Shown here one piece after another: positions 1-12,100 of a DNA stretch of 64,000 nucleotides. Origin of the DNA: Laccaria trichodermophora (lineage: Eukaryota > Basidiomycota > Agaricomycetes > Agaricales > Hydnangiaceae). The position numbers and the translations under genes were made by a program. The DNA lies in assembly GCA_018417955.1 (NCBI GenBank), contig JACTVC010000001.1, forward strand, positions 4,216,001 to 4,280,000. The letters run 5' to 3'. The stretch's first letter is position 1. Every line of letters begins with the position of its first letter. The notes below the pieces were generated by a model. That model ran no database searches and was not told the origin of the DNA. It saw only the letters and a list, made by a program, of their open reading frames with translations.

Positions 1-127
1 GAGCACTCTCACTGTGTCTTGCATGAGTCATGCAGGCATAATTCTGGGTGCTTGCACATGTTCCACACTTTTAGATGGAACTAGACAAATAACGTGAGTT
101 GGAAAATCACTCAGTTCTCATAATACA

Positions 128-273
128 ATGTACTTACCCAGTGTTTCTCACACACCTTGTTTGCATATGAGAATTTGATGAGGATACACAGCTACCACAA
201 TCTGGACAGATTGCAAAGCCCTCTGCATCAAGAACAGCTGGCTCCATCTCAATGGTGTGATACATAGAATGTG
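128..273 (-). pseudogene. Broken exon of an unrecognised gene flanking the KDZ element (downstream half)
   Basis: Read on the minus strand, an open frame contains a CPDCG motif followed by further cysteines and ends near 137 at a GTAAGT-like donor. I do not recognise the family. The KDZ element at 282-53355 sits immediately upstream. Removing it together with one copy of the 8-bp repeat joins this frame, without a stop, to an open frame at 53364-53410 on the far side. The transposon therefore appears to have landed in an exon. The CxxC-type cysteines suggest metal binding, which is inference. It could equally be part of an older transposon. Confidence 0.35.
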
Positions 274-399
274 TGAAACCAGGCTGGTGGTAACCACTTT
301 TATGATAAATCTATGCCATTGCCACATAAGCCACTGTGTATAATGCCACACCCTTCAATGAAAGGTCTCATTAGGTTATACATATCTTTCATTCATTAA

Positions 400-1060
400 A
401 ATGTCACATACTTTCATTTCATCTCAGTCCTCAGCCATTTCATTAACTGATTTCATTATATCTCATTACTGTTCCCTTTGTCATTTCATTGTTTATTTCA
501 TATGATTACTACTGCTTTCAGTGAATTTTTCATTACTGTAGCTTGGGAATTTCATTGTCAATTTCATATTCACTCCCTGGCCCTTCAATGAATTTTTTAT
601 TCCCATACCTCAGTAGATTGCATTGTGAATCTCATATCTATCCCCTGCCAATTTCAGTGAAATTTTCATTATTGTAGCTTGGGAATTTCATTGTCAATTT
701 CATATTCACTCCCTGACCCTTCAATAAATTTTTCATTCCCATACCTCAGCAGATTTCATTGGGAATTTCATAAATATTTCCTGGCCCTTTCAATCAATTT
801 TTCATTCCATACCTCTGTAGATTTCATTGTGAATTTCATATTCACTGCCCGACCCTTCAATAATTTTTTCATTCCCATACCTCAGCAGATTTCATTGGGA
901 ATTTCATAAATATCTCCTGGCCCTTTCAATCAATTTTTCATTCCATACCTCTGTAGATTTCATTGTGAATTTCATATTTATTCCCAGCTCCTTTCAATGA
1001 GATTTTCATTCATGTTGCTTGGAGGATTTCATTGGGATGGGTTTTTTTTTTTCCATGAAA
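400..1060. repeat. Left subterminal TTTCAT-rich tandem repeats of KDZ element C
   Basis: Degenerate tandem copies rich in TTTCATTGTGAATTTCAT and TTTTTCATTCCCATACCTC, with a longer period of roughly 125 bp in places. The same motif class occurs in inverted orientation at the other end (about 52800-53250) and in hairpin element F and MITE D. Subterminal arrays like this may serve as transposase-binding sites. No coding capacity is credible here. Confidence 0.7.
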
Positions 1061-4009
1061 GGAAGTGTAGGCAATTTAATAGAAATCTATTCAAAGTGCT
1101 ATTCTGAATGTGCCCTAATCAAAGTCTACTATATCATTTATATCCAAGTCACCTGTATCAGACCTGTTGTCATCCTTATCTAATTCTGCGTCATCCTCCT
1201 GCTCATCCTCAGATGCTGAAGCATCATGTGTTGGATTTTTTGGGCAGACTTCATACTTACTACTCCATGTTGGTGTGATCCCATGTTTCTTCATAATTGG
1301 GAGCCAATAGACCACACACCAAGCTGCCATACACAGGCAGAGACATGCCTGTTTGTGAGCATACGCCCCAACACCACTCTGGAGTGAAGGCTCAAGACCT
1401 TGCCTTTGACTAGCTTGTTCCAACCACCATGCAGATCTCCACTCAAAAAAGCGAGCACCTGCCACATCTCCTCTTGAATTATCTGGAGTTCCTCCCTCCA
1501 CCGACACATGCGTGCACATGTTTGAGCCCATTCTGCTTGCATACTATGGTTGAACTCATCCTCCATCTGATTATCATCCTTCTCTTGACTGGAACGCTGT
1601 GGCACCAGCCAGATCCACAACATTTCAAAGTGGCCCCTCAAAGTCCTAGTATCTTCTATGTTGTCTATGTCTCTACCTGGACCCTGCACGTTGTTGTCCT
1701 TCAGCTCCAAGTTTAGTCACTCTCTCCAAGACCCATTTGGATCGAGAGCCATTAGAGCATTGCAAGCAACATGATAATGGTTTACTGAATACTGTAGTTT
1801 TTGCTGCATCCGATTATAATTGTCAAGCATCTGTGTATTTGGCCGGTTTCCAGTTCCTGAAACATTAAGCTTCTTGAACTCCCAAAAGCCTTGAATGATT
1901 TGACGTAAGCAGCAAACATCGGCAAGGGCATTGTCAGCCTGCGCTTTGTGCAAATGGTGCTCAGCATCATGTACTTCTTTGAGCTCCAGGTGCTCGCGAA
2001 TGTCGGGAGGAAGTGAAGAAGGAAAATAAAGAGGTGTTGACTCAGGATTTGAATAAAGATCAATGTTGGCTTCATCACCTGCATCAGCCTGCACCAAAGG
2101 TAGTAAGGCTGCAACGTGAGGAGTATACACAATTTGAATGGGTCTCCAAATCATAATTTGTTGAATAAGACTACTTCTTTTCTCCTCGAGATCAGCTAGC
2201 TGCTTGCTGGTCTTCTTTCCCTTCGGTCATGAGAGTTCATGCTTGAATGCAAACCTGCTGAGATGTTAGGTTGCGATGCACACTGAATGAAAGAAGGACT
2301 TACTGCTGATCCTCAATATCAAAGCCCATCCCAAAGAATCCCATCAAAGTGACTTTATGTCGAGGTGTGCACCCAGCTGCCAATTGTTGTGTTTCATTCC
2401 ACGCCAATTCGAGACAAACATCCTGCAGGGTGGTGGCTGCAGTTGCATCAGACTCGATCTCATATGCATGACATGATGGACTTACTTTTCCCTGGTTCTT
2501 TGTATGGATTGGGAGCCTTTGGATCAGCTTCCCAGCGCTCAACCATCCGCTTCCATCTCAAGACAATTTCTGCCAGGAATGTGGCAGAGAACTTCTTGAA
2601 GATCTCAGTATGCTTTTGATCCATCAGTACTGCCTCTTGAAAATGCTTCACAAATAGGGTACCTTTTTGATAGTATTAGAACTGACACATCACAATGAAA
2701 TGAAACAAACATACAGAAACCGACAATTTTGTGGAAATTCCACCTGTTCCAGTGGTTATTGAGCATGTCATGTCTGGCTGCTGGCGCCATCTCTCTCACA
2801 CTGGGCAAAAGCGGATTGGTATGAGACCAACTAGTCTCAACTTCCTCTCCACACGTCCTTCCAGCCCCTTTGTATATCCCAAGCAGAAATCTTTCCTGCA
2901 CCCCTCCCTGTGTCCGTTGATATGCCAGCTTGGAATGGCCACTCCGACTTTTGTTTCCAGAGCAATCTGCATATGCTCAGGGAAATCAGTCATGTGATGG
3001 TGAAAGTTTTTCAACCATTGACAGCCGATGTTGTAGGTTATGATGATCCATGGAAGTAGAACCCCCATAAGTGCCGAAAAGATAATAAAATCCATATTAC
3101 AATATCTGAGAGACAAATAGTTAGCCATAGAATCATTTTATAGATGAAAGAAACTTTACTTTTCACCCTTCTGAAGGTTGCCAGCTCCATTCCTTCGTAC
3201 AAGAGCATGTCTTGAACAAATCATGATCCTGGTGCCAGAGACAGCATAGCCCAGTGTGCACCGTATCTGAGCCCTGACAATGGCATCATGCTCAGACTCA
3301 CACATATTGATCTAAGGGAGAACAAATCAGACTTCAACTTCAGATGGAAAGAGAAAGTACCCACTTCTGGCTGATCAACGTAGTTTGCGATGAAATCTTG
3401 ATACACCGATTCCTTGATGAAAGGACCCCACCCAGGCATCAACTTGACATCCTCTAATCCTTGCTCCTTTCCCTTCAGCTTGAAGTTGGCGTCAACTGAG
3501 ATATACAGAATATAAAGGAACCTGAGTGGCAACCATCAGAATGTAGAGAGAGAAAAAATAAGAAATCCTGTGTACATAAGAGGGCCAGCGTCCTTCCAAT
3601 TCTCTGGAAGGTTATGGCCTGGGTGTGGACATGCAGGACACTCGACTGTCAAGCCAATACTTATCACTCCCCCACCTATTCCTACTGGACTCCGGGACTC
3701 CAGTAGGATTCCTACTGGATTCCTACCAGATTTTAACAAAATTTCCAAAAAGGCATTTTCACATATTTCTCCATTCCCCCTCCTACTGGACTCCAACTGG
3801 ACTCCAACTGGACTCCAACTGAACTTAAACAAATTAGATGAAATGCTCCACACATTGAAGTCCTACTGGATTCCTACTGGATTCCCACTGGAATATCAAC
3901 TTCAATGTATTACCAAGTCAGAACTTCAAAATTCTATTCAAAATTCACATTTAAACAAATGTTGTATTGTGAAATGACAACTAAATACAGAAAGATATTT
4001 TACTAATGT

Positions 4010-4312
4010 AATGAGGGAGGGGGAGGGAGTGATGGAGTGATGGAGGGAGTGGTGGAGGGAGAGAGCTATGGAAGGAGGGGAAGTGAGTGAAGTGAAATGA
4101 TGGAGGGGGGAGGGGGTGAGAGAGGTGGAGAGAGGAAGAGAGGGAGGGAGGGAGGAAGAGAGGGAGGAAGAGAGGGAGGAAGAGAGGGAGGAAGAGAGGG
4201 AGGAAGAGAGGGAGGAAGAGAGGGAGGAAGAGAGGGAGGAAGAGAGGGAGGGAGAGAAGGATGGCGGGAGAGAGAGAGGGAGGGAGGGAGGGAGGGAGGG
4301 AGGGAGGGGGAC
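4010..4312. repeat. Purine-rich microsatellite (GGGAGGGA / GAAGAGAGGGAG)
   Basis: Nearly uninterrupted purines. A 12-bp unit GAAGAGAGGGAG is repeated about nine times and is followed by GGGA repeats. Similar polypurine or polypyrimidine tracts occur in the related mosaic at 58620-58910 and 60450-60600, so the tract seems to be part of the element architecture. Confidence 0.9.
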
Positions 4313-4970
4313 AGAGACACATAGGCGGGGTGTTTTTCAAGGGCGGCGGATGTCATTTGTGGGTGGTGGGTGTTTTTCGTGGGCGGCGGTTGTCGTTTGC
4401 ATGGGCGGTGGATGTTGTTTGTGGGTGGTGGGCGTTTTTTGTGGGCGGCAGATGTCGTTTGGGTGTGCTGGGTGTTTTTCGTGGGTGGCGCTTGTCGTTT
4501 GCATGGGCGGTGGCTGTCGTTCATGGGCACTGGGCGTTTTTTGTGGGTGGCAGTTGTCGTTTTTGTGGGTGGCGGGTGTCGTTTGTGGTGGTGGGTGTTA
4601 TGGTCGTCGTTGGCAGGTGGGAGCGGGTCGTCGCTGTCCCTCGTCTTTCTTGTTTGTCGTTCGGTGGGCGCTCGTGGTTCGTGGGTGATTGTTGTGTCCG
4701 TGAGTGGGGTTGTCATTGCGTGCCGTGGTCGTTTGTTGTTGTTGTCTGTTGTGGCCGTCATTGTTGTCGTGGTTGTGTGTTGTCGTCGTCCGTTGTGGTC
4801 GTGGTGGGCAACGTGTTTGTGGTGGGTGAGCAAGAGGGTGGTGATGGTGGTGTTGTCGAGTGTTGTTGGGTTTGGGCAAAATTCCCACTCGCGGAATTCG
4901 CCGACGTCCTTTCTAGGAAGGAGGTCAGTACGTTGGTATATAGAGCATATAATAATGACCTATAATAATG

Positions 4971-5064
4971 CCTTCCTAGTGTAACTGGTAAAGTGCTTGT
5001 CTCTATAGTATTGTCCCTATGTCCATAAGGTCAAGAGTTCAATTCTGTCAGGTTGTGCTTTTTT
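4971..5064 (+). ncRNA. tRNA-like segment with A-box, B-box and T-run inside element A
   Basis: The segment has a TAACTGGTAAAGTGC stretch resembling a Pol III A-box. It is followed about 50 bp later by GAGTTCAATTC, resembling a B-box, and then a T6 run. A complete cloverleaf does not fold by eye: the acceptor and T stems pair poorly. It is probably a degenerate tRNA, or a tRNA-derived (SINE-like) Pol III promoter, rather than a functional tRNA. A comparable segment lies on the minus strand of element I at about 40900-40993. Confidence 0.4.
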
Positions 5065-6665
5065 ATATATTATATAATAACAACAACAGTGACAAACTGC
5101 TGGTCCTACTGGGCTCCCTGTCCCTGGAAATTCCTACTGGACTCCTACTGGACTCATTCCTTAAAAATCCAGTAGAATTCCACAATTCCTGGTGATTTGG
5201 GATCATTCCAGTAGGAGTTTACTAGGACTCCACTAGGACTAGGATACAAAATTTGTATGGTGATCAGCCAACATAAAATGTGTCCCAGTCCTAGTCCAGT
5301 CCGGTAGGATTCCGGGAATCCAGTAGGAGTCCAGTAGGAATAGGTGGGGGAGAGTAAAGAGCTCTGTCAAGCTGCCAGGCGGCGTATTGCCAATACCCTT
5401 TGAGTCATGTCCACATCCCACATGTTTGAGTGTCATAAGGTTTCTCCAAATTCTGAAGACACGATGGAATTCTTTGTAGCGATACTGAGGAGTAATTTAT
5501 GAGCTCGATAAATAGAGGTAACAAATTAACTTACAATAGTGTCAGAAACATTCGCGTTGTCAGTTTTCCGCAGTAGGAGGTGATAGAAGTCATAAAGATT
5601 CCCTTTCCCTTGAAGGGTGTGTTCATGAAAGGTATCAAGGCAATCGAAGGTGAAGGCAGTATTTGGTCTGATGAATGTTGCAGGAAACCAACTTTGCCTC
5701 AATAGTTGTGTTCTACAGTCAAGTACATCATCTTTCGGGCACTCGCAATAATCTATATTTACAGCATGGATACCAGAGGTATCGAAAACCATAAATCCTG
5801 GTGGTCCAGGAGAGGGACAGGGGCAAGCGCATCCCCCATGTCTGAGATGAATCTGGAGTCCTAAGTTTTTGAGAGAATCTTTGTCAAAAAACTGGCCTGT
5901 CCATCACTAAGTCATAGGTACAGATTAGTCTTGATAGAATCTGTTGTATATTCAATATTACTTACTTCAATACAATGCAGTGGAGTATCCCGATGCACCT
6001 TAATGTTGCAAGCCTGACAGCAAAGGCAACCTCCACCGAAACAATCTTTGCATTTGAAGATTCCAGGCTCAGTATGGCACCCAACGCATTGTTGTTGTTG
6101 TTCCAGGTAATCACTGAGTCCATCGTGGCATAGGATCTCGTCAAGCGTTGTATCACGAAGTGACAGCCACTTGTGCAGTTTTGACTTCAAAGTAGATTGG
6201 AGTCAGTCAAGATGTGAGGGTTATGACACAATCACATACCTGAGTTTTGTTGTCCCTCCTTTGCTTAGGTTTTGCAACAATTGAAGCCTCAGGTGACTGG
6301 ACACTGTATTCAGCCACATCAGCTAATCCATCTTCAAGCACATTGCCAGTGTTGGGTATAACGTCTCCCAAGGGACCCACGTTGCCAGTGTTGGGTATAA
6401 TGTCTCCCAAGGGACCATTGGAGATGGCCCTAGTGACACGCTGGAATGGCATGAATGCAAAAGCATGCTCGTGGGTCGATGATTGCCTTGATGTGTGTAC
6501 AAACTCTCTGTATCTACCTCCAAAGCCCTTGTCAAACATGACCAAACAACCTCCTCAGCGTATTGGAGTGTCGATGGTTGATACTCCATGTGCCCCCCCT
6601 TTTGTATGGCAACGTCTGCGTTGCCCTGCAAACTTGCAAACACCACCCTTGTCATCCTTCACGTC

Positions 6666-9034
6666 CTAGTCTTCATCGTCAGACAACCTTTCTTCTTCGG
6701 TGCCCCTGTCCTCTTCAACCACTTCTTCGTCGACCACGTCTTCATCGTCATCCTCACCACCTTTTGCCCCCTGCGACTCCCCCCCCAGGTCCTGTGCATC
6801 CGCCATGGCAGAGTCTCGCTCTTCTTCGGCCTCCTCCCTTCCCCGCTCTGCCTCGATCGTCACGTGTTCTGCCTTCCCTTGCTCCTCCTCCTCCTTACAG
6901 CATCTCTCCTCGATGACTTTCTGCGCATTCGCCAACTGTGTCCCCTCCTGTGGCCAAAACCTTCGTAACCACCATGCGCTGAGGCGACCTTTGATCTCTG
7001 CACCTGCCAACGTCTCCAGGGTGTATGAATTGAGTTCTCTGGCCACCATGCGATATGGGATTGACCACTTGGGGAGGATTTTGCGCTCAGTCTTGAAGGT
7101 GTCATCTAGATTGCTACGGTAGACTTGTACTAGTTGACCTTTAGAAAATGTAACTTCACCTGGTTTTTGAGCTAAGACCTTCTTGTCAAACGTGGACTTC
7201 CTTTTGACGGCATGTACCACCACCTCTGCATACCCATCCAACCGCTGTTGGGCCACATATGCCATCTGCATTGTGACGTCCTCGCTAGTGATGGGGAGCA
7301 CGCTTTGGTCCACGTTAGTTGGCTTTGTGTTGACCACCAGCCCGAGCAACAACTCCTTGGGTGCAAACTTCAATGCCGGTAAGAGCCGCCAGTTCATAAT
7401 TCAGATGGCCTCGTTGAAGTGCTTGGGCCACGACGCTGGTATGTTTTCCCAATCCATGGCGTTGTAGTCGTCCTCACCCAGATTGGGTGCGCACAGTCTC
7501 TTCAAGACGTGCAACAAAATCTTGTTTGCTCCCTCAACCAACCCATTCACCCATGGTGAATATGCAGAAATGACGTGAGTTTCAGTGCCCCACTCAGCAC
7601 AAAAATCACGTACTGCTTTGTTGTCGAAATGTGGACTGCCATCAGTCATGAACGTCTCAGGTGGCATGAACTTGTGAAATATCTTCGCAAGTGCGTCTTC
7701 CGTGGTCTTACCACTACCCGGCACCTTGTGCTTGAAGCCCCATACGTGCTGTGAATACGTGTCTAAATACAGTCCCACTGTCTTGAAACCACCAACCCCT
7801 TTCGGTAGAGACAGATAGTCTCCCACCAAAAGCTCGAATGGGTGTTGACGCGTAATCGGGTCCAACAGCGTGTGTAGGTGGGTCCCACCAAAGTTCTTGC
7901 ATTGTGGGCAGTCCTTGATGCCTGTGACGATGGAGCCGTCAAGTCCTGGGCTCCATATGCGGTCCAGCAGTGCCTTCTTGACTGAATCCCTTTGCCAATG
8001 TCTGTTCTTGGCATGCTCGCTTCATACTAGCTTCACTGCTTCCTTGGGTGAAACACACTCCACCTGAGCACAAGCCCTGGTGCGGTGCCCAGCTGCGACC
8101 CTCCACAGTTTGCCTTCTGTGATCATGTACTCGGAGGCCCTGTGACACGCTCGCTTTCACTTTCGTAGGCTGACACCCTGATCCAGCTCCAGGAGAGCAT
8201 CAACGACCTCCAACAGCATGGGTACGTCCTTAAACCGTTCTCTTAGTGTTGTTACCTCTTCTGAGTCCACGCTCGCAACATGGAACAGGTCATGTGTCAG
8301 TCCTGTCGTTGCCTCCCAGTCTTCAGACACCGTCCATTCGCTACCGTCACCCTCCTCACAGGGGGTTCCTTTGGCTGCTCTGCTTAAACCATCCGCCACC
8401 ACGTTGATGCATCCTGGGACATGACGAACATCTACAATTTGGTGAGCTAGGATTCTGTCACACCATCGAGCGTGGGTGGCACTTAGCTTGTCATTCATGA
8501 GGTGGTCCCTCAACGCCTGGCAATCAGTTTCCACCTTGACTGGAAAACCCCATATGACATCTGAGAACTTGTCTAGCACAAACTTGAGCCCTGCGAACTC
8601 AAGCAAGAATGGCTTGTATTTCTCTTCTGTTCTTGAGGTCCTTTTTGACGCAAACACGATAGGGTGTAGTCTTGTAACCGTCTTACCGCTTGTCAATACC
8701 GTGGTGGACCTCTGTGCTAACATTGCACCAAATCCTTCCTTGGACCCGTCACTGGTGACGATGAATGGCGTCCCATCCCACTTGGGTCCTCGCAGCACTG
8801 GTTCCAAAGTCATTAGCACCTTCAGCGTGAGGAAGGCCTTCATGTGCTTCTCCTTCCAGTGTTCCTTCAAAAGGTGATTAGCCATGACACGTTGATATAC
8901 CGCCTTTGAATACTTCTCAGGCAGCTCGACTTCCCTGATTAAGTCTCTCAACAGCATCTCAATCTTCGCATAATCCTTGATGAGGTCCCTGAACCACCCT
9001 GTTAACCCTAGGAACGATGTGAGGTTGAGTGCGG
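6666..9034 (-). pseudogene. Gypsy 2 pol, C-terminal part: RT connection, RNase H, integrase
   Basis: From 9034 downward the frame encodes the connection domain (FLGLTGWFRDL) and an RNase H with a TSDGSKEGFGAML motif and the distal motif HVPGCINVVADGLSR. The integrase zinc finger follows (SEHAKNRHW, CPQCKNFGG). The catalytic core has ELLVGDYLSLP, TFMTDGSPHF and NGLVEGANK, which supply the D, D and E residues. It ends in an acidic tail at 6666. TGA stops occur at 8157-8159, 8022-8024 and 7401-7403. At the last two, the homologous Gypsy 1 residue is Arg, so CGA-to-TGA decay is likely. No chromodomain is visible. Confidence 0.85.
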
Positions 9035-9178
9035 TGGAAAGGGCACAAGTGCCTCCGACAATGCAGATGCGTGGTGAAGTCCTCCTGATTGCTGTCTCTG
9101 CCTGCCCTTCTACTCTACTAGCTGACTAAGCTACTGCTCACGTGCCTCTCCGGGGGGAATGCCCCACTCCCTATTCCA
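9035..9178 (-). repeat. 3' LTR of Gypsy 1
   Basis: 144 bp, starting TGGAAAGGGC and ending CTATTCCA on the plus strand. Preceded on the coding strand by the purine tract GGAGGGGGGCAGA, which overlaps the last pol codons, and followed by the TSD GCGG. Confidence 0.92.
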
Positions 9179-12100
9179 TCTGCCCCCCTCCGCTATGGAG
9201 GCGTCCTCGCCTCCTTGCCGCCACTCTAGCTCCAATCCCCATGTCCGAATCTTCCTGCTCCTCCTCCTCTTCGTCCTCGTAGAAAAACCCCGCCCTTTCT
9301 CCCCCATCTTCGTCATCCAGTTCCTCCATGTCTGAGTCCTCCAACTCTGCGTCCTCCAACGGCGACTCCCTTGGTTCTTCTTCGGCTGTCCCTTCTCCGC
9401 TGCCACTCGCCGTTCCCACAACCTCAGCGTCACCCGATACCTCTGTGTTTGGCTCCTGTGCCACGAGCCTGTCCTCAAACTCCTTCTGCCGCACCGCCAA
9501 CTCCGTGCCCTCTCTTGGCGTAAAGCCTCGAAGGCGTCTTGCGCTGAATTCACCATCCAGCGGGGTTCCGTCCAATGTTTTGAGCTGATATGAGTTCAAG
9601 AGGCGCGCCGTTACTCGATAGGGCGGCGACCACATAGGCGCCAGCTTGCGTTCCGTGCTGAGGGTCTGAGCTAGCTTAGTTTTGTATACCTGTACCAATT
9701 GCCCCTTTTTGAATTCCACAACCCCTGCCCTTGACTTGATGACCTTGCGATCGAATGCGGTCTTTCTCCGTATAGCGTGATGAACCGCTTCCGCATATCC
9801 ATCGAGCCGTTGTTGCGCCGTGTATGCCATATGCGTGTCAATGTCTGATGGGGGTAAGAATGAACTGCTAACTTCCATGGGCGTTTTGGACGTGTTGACT
9901 ACCAAGCCCAACAGAATCTCCTTCGGACAGAACTTGAGCACTGGAAGAATCCGCCAATTCAGAATGCGGATGGCCTTATCGAAGTTGTCCGGCCAGGTTG
10001 TTGACAGCTTGTCCCACGTAGTCGCCTGCCATCCATCCTCTCCGACTTCAGGAGCACATAGCCTTGCCAGGACGTAGAGCAGAAGTTTGTTGGTCCCTTC
10101 GACGAGTCCGTTAACCCATGGTGAGTATGCTGCCACAGTGTGTAACTTGGTTCCCCAACGTTCGCAGTTTGCGGCCACGTCTCGATTCTTGAAGTGTTTA
10201 CCCCCGTCGGCCATGAACGTTTCTGGAGGAGCGAAATTGTGGAAGATGTCGTCGAGGGACTTGTTAGTTGTTGTGGCGGTTCTGTGAGTTTTGAACTTGT
10301 ATCCCCAGACATGCTGCGAGCACGTATCCAGGTAAATTCCTGCTGTGTGGTACCCGCCTTTCCCTACCGGCAGGGATAGATAATCGCCCACCAGCAGCTC
10401 GAAAGGGTGGCGCCTGGTTATCGGCTGCAGTAGTGAGTACAAATGCGTACCTCCAAAGTTTTTACAGCGAGCACATTCCAAGACGGCCTTGACAATCGAT
10501 TCGTCCAGCTTGGGGCTATGATACCGGTCCAGGAGAGCCATTTTTATCAAATCACGATGCCAATGCCCACCCTGCTCGTGCTCAACTCTCGCCAATTCAA
10601 CCGCCTCCACTCTCGAGACGCATTCTCGCCTAGCCCTTGCCCTCGTACCGTTGCCACCCCCTACGAACCAGAGTTTCCCATCTTCAAGCATGAACTGTGA
10701 TTTCCGGTGCTGGGCTCGTTTCTTCTCGCGTACTGTTGCATCCCGGGATGAAAGGCCGATGATCGCATCCAAGACGTCCAGATAAAGGGGCTCGTCCTTG
10801 AACCTGCTCTTCAAAACTGTTAGATCCAGAAGTTCTGCTATGTGGTAGAGGTCGTGGACCAGGCCCGTTACTTCCTCCCAATCCGGCGTCACTGTCCACT
10901 CACTGCCATCCCCTGGGACCTTGTCCGTGCCTTCGTATTGCCTACTGACGCCGTCCGCGATGTTGATTTTGCCTGGGATGTGACGAACATCAACGATGTT
11001 ATGTGCCAATACCCCATCCCTCCATCGTGCATGGGTGGCACTTAGCTTGTCACTAAGCAATATATCGCGCAATGCTTGACAGTCTGTCTCAACCTCCACA
11101 GGGTATCCGTATACGATGTCAGAGAATTTGTCAAAGGAATACTTCAACACCGCGAACTCCAAGAGGAACGGTTTGTATTTTTCTTCAGATGAGGACGTTC
11201 GTTTGGACGCAAATCCGATGGGGTGTAGTCGAGTCACCTCCTTGCCTCCTGGTAACGTCGTCTTAATTTTTTGTGATAGAATACCCGCGAATGCGTCCTG
11301 GCATGCATCTGTTGTGAGGATGAAGTTCGTTCCATCAAATCGAGGAGCAGTTAGAACGGGTTCTGACACCAGACGTGCTTTTAGGTTTATGAAGGTCGCC
11401 GTGTGCTCCTCCTTCCAATGTGGCTGGAGCTTGTAAGCTTTCATGATTTGCTGGTATGCTGACTTTTTGGTGCCATTAGGAATGTCGACCGCACGTAACA
11501 GATCTCGAAGAGGTTTTTCAAGGGCTGCGTATCCCTTCACCAAGTCCCTGAAATATGCCGTGAGACCCAGGAAGCCTTCTAAATGTGACGCATCTTCGGG
11601 TATCTTCCAATTTACGACCGCCATGAGCTTGCTGGAGTCTGGGCTAACACCTCCAGGTCCAACACGTGCTCCAGCGAAGACCGCCTCTGTCATGAAAACT
11701 TGCAACTTGCTGGGGGAGAGAGATAATTTCTCCCTGCGTACACGCTCCAGTATCCGCCGAAGTTTCGCCATGCCTTCATCAAAGGAATCCGCTGCTGAAC
11801 CACCATCATCCACAAAGTTCTCGCAAGTGCCATCTGCGATGAGATCGTGCAAACGCTGACCCACTACGTACCCAAACTCAGAGGGTCCCCCCGTAACACC
11901 AAAAGGCATTCATTCGTATCCGAAATGACCGCGTCCCTCAAGATAAAACGCGATGTATGGCTGTGAGTCCGGATGAATTGCAATACCATAGAAGCCTGCT
12001 GCGAAGTCGAAGATGTGGATATACCTGTGGCCCGACAGCCGGAGCTGTTTAGCGCGAATGTCGCCTTGGGGAACTGGGGCGATGGGTGTAGCTTTGTTAA

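Larger units (their letters stand above)
3655..5363. mobile_element. Non-autonomous TIR element A (KDZ I-type ends, 9-bp TSD)
   Basis: The element lies between two perfect copies of CTGTCAAGC (3646-3654 and 5364-5372). Its ends read CAATACTTATCACTCCCCCA and, reverse complemented on the right, GAGCTCTTTACTCTCCCCCA. These resemble the ends of autonomous element I (40558-46915), also with a 9-bp TSD, so I may have supplied the transposase. Inside are TACTGGATTCC-type short repeats, a purine-rich microsatellite, a GT-rich tract and a tRNA-like segment. There is no credible protein. The long frames across the purine tract are low-complexity artefacts. Removing A restores an open frame in the KDZ transposase (GSLT|VECPAC). 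Confidence 0.85.
1115..6545 (-). pseudogene. KDZ transposase of element C (CxC2-type), disrupted
   Basis: This gene encoded the transposase that would cut and move element C. Reading from 6545 there is an N-terminal segment containing KGFGGRYREF. Next comes a CxC2-like zinc cluster (CVGCHTE, CKDC, CLCCQACN; about 5965-6190), then a domain with WFPATFIRP (about 5526-5900) and the motif CPACPHPGHNLP (about 3580-3650). The core follows, with YNIGCQW, WHINGH and a late LPSSLP/SGTGNRPNT block (1717-2154). The protein ends in an acidic tail. Introns are short GT-AG. Damage seen: insertion of element A at 3655-5363, a frameshift near 2875, and another near 1455 where a T-run looks one base short. 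The usual YDIACQW core motif has Asn in place of Asp. That Asp is probably catalytic in KDZ proteins, which is from family knowledge. The gene is dead. Confidence 0.85.

Noticed and set aside
3981..4984. Long ORFs on both strands over the purine and GT-rich tract
   Set aside because: Low-complexity translations (PSLPPSLP, REGGREGG, TTTT-rich) in all frames; artefacts of microsatellite sequence.
4971..5064. Functional tRNA gene in element A
   Set aside because: A- and B-box-like motifs are present, but acceptor and T stems do not pair well; kept only as tRNA-like.
6247..6968. Plus-strand ORFs opposite the KDZ and Gypsy 2 coding regions
   Set aside because: Shadows of minus-strand genes with recognisable domains.
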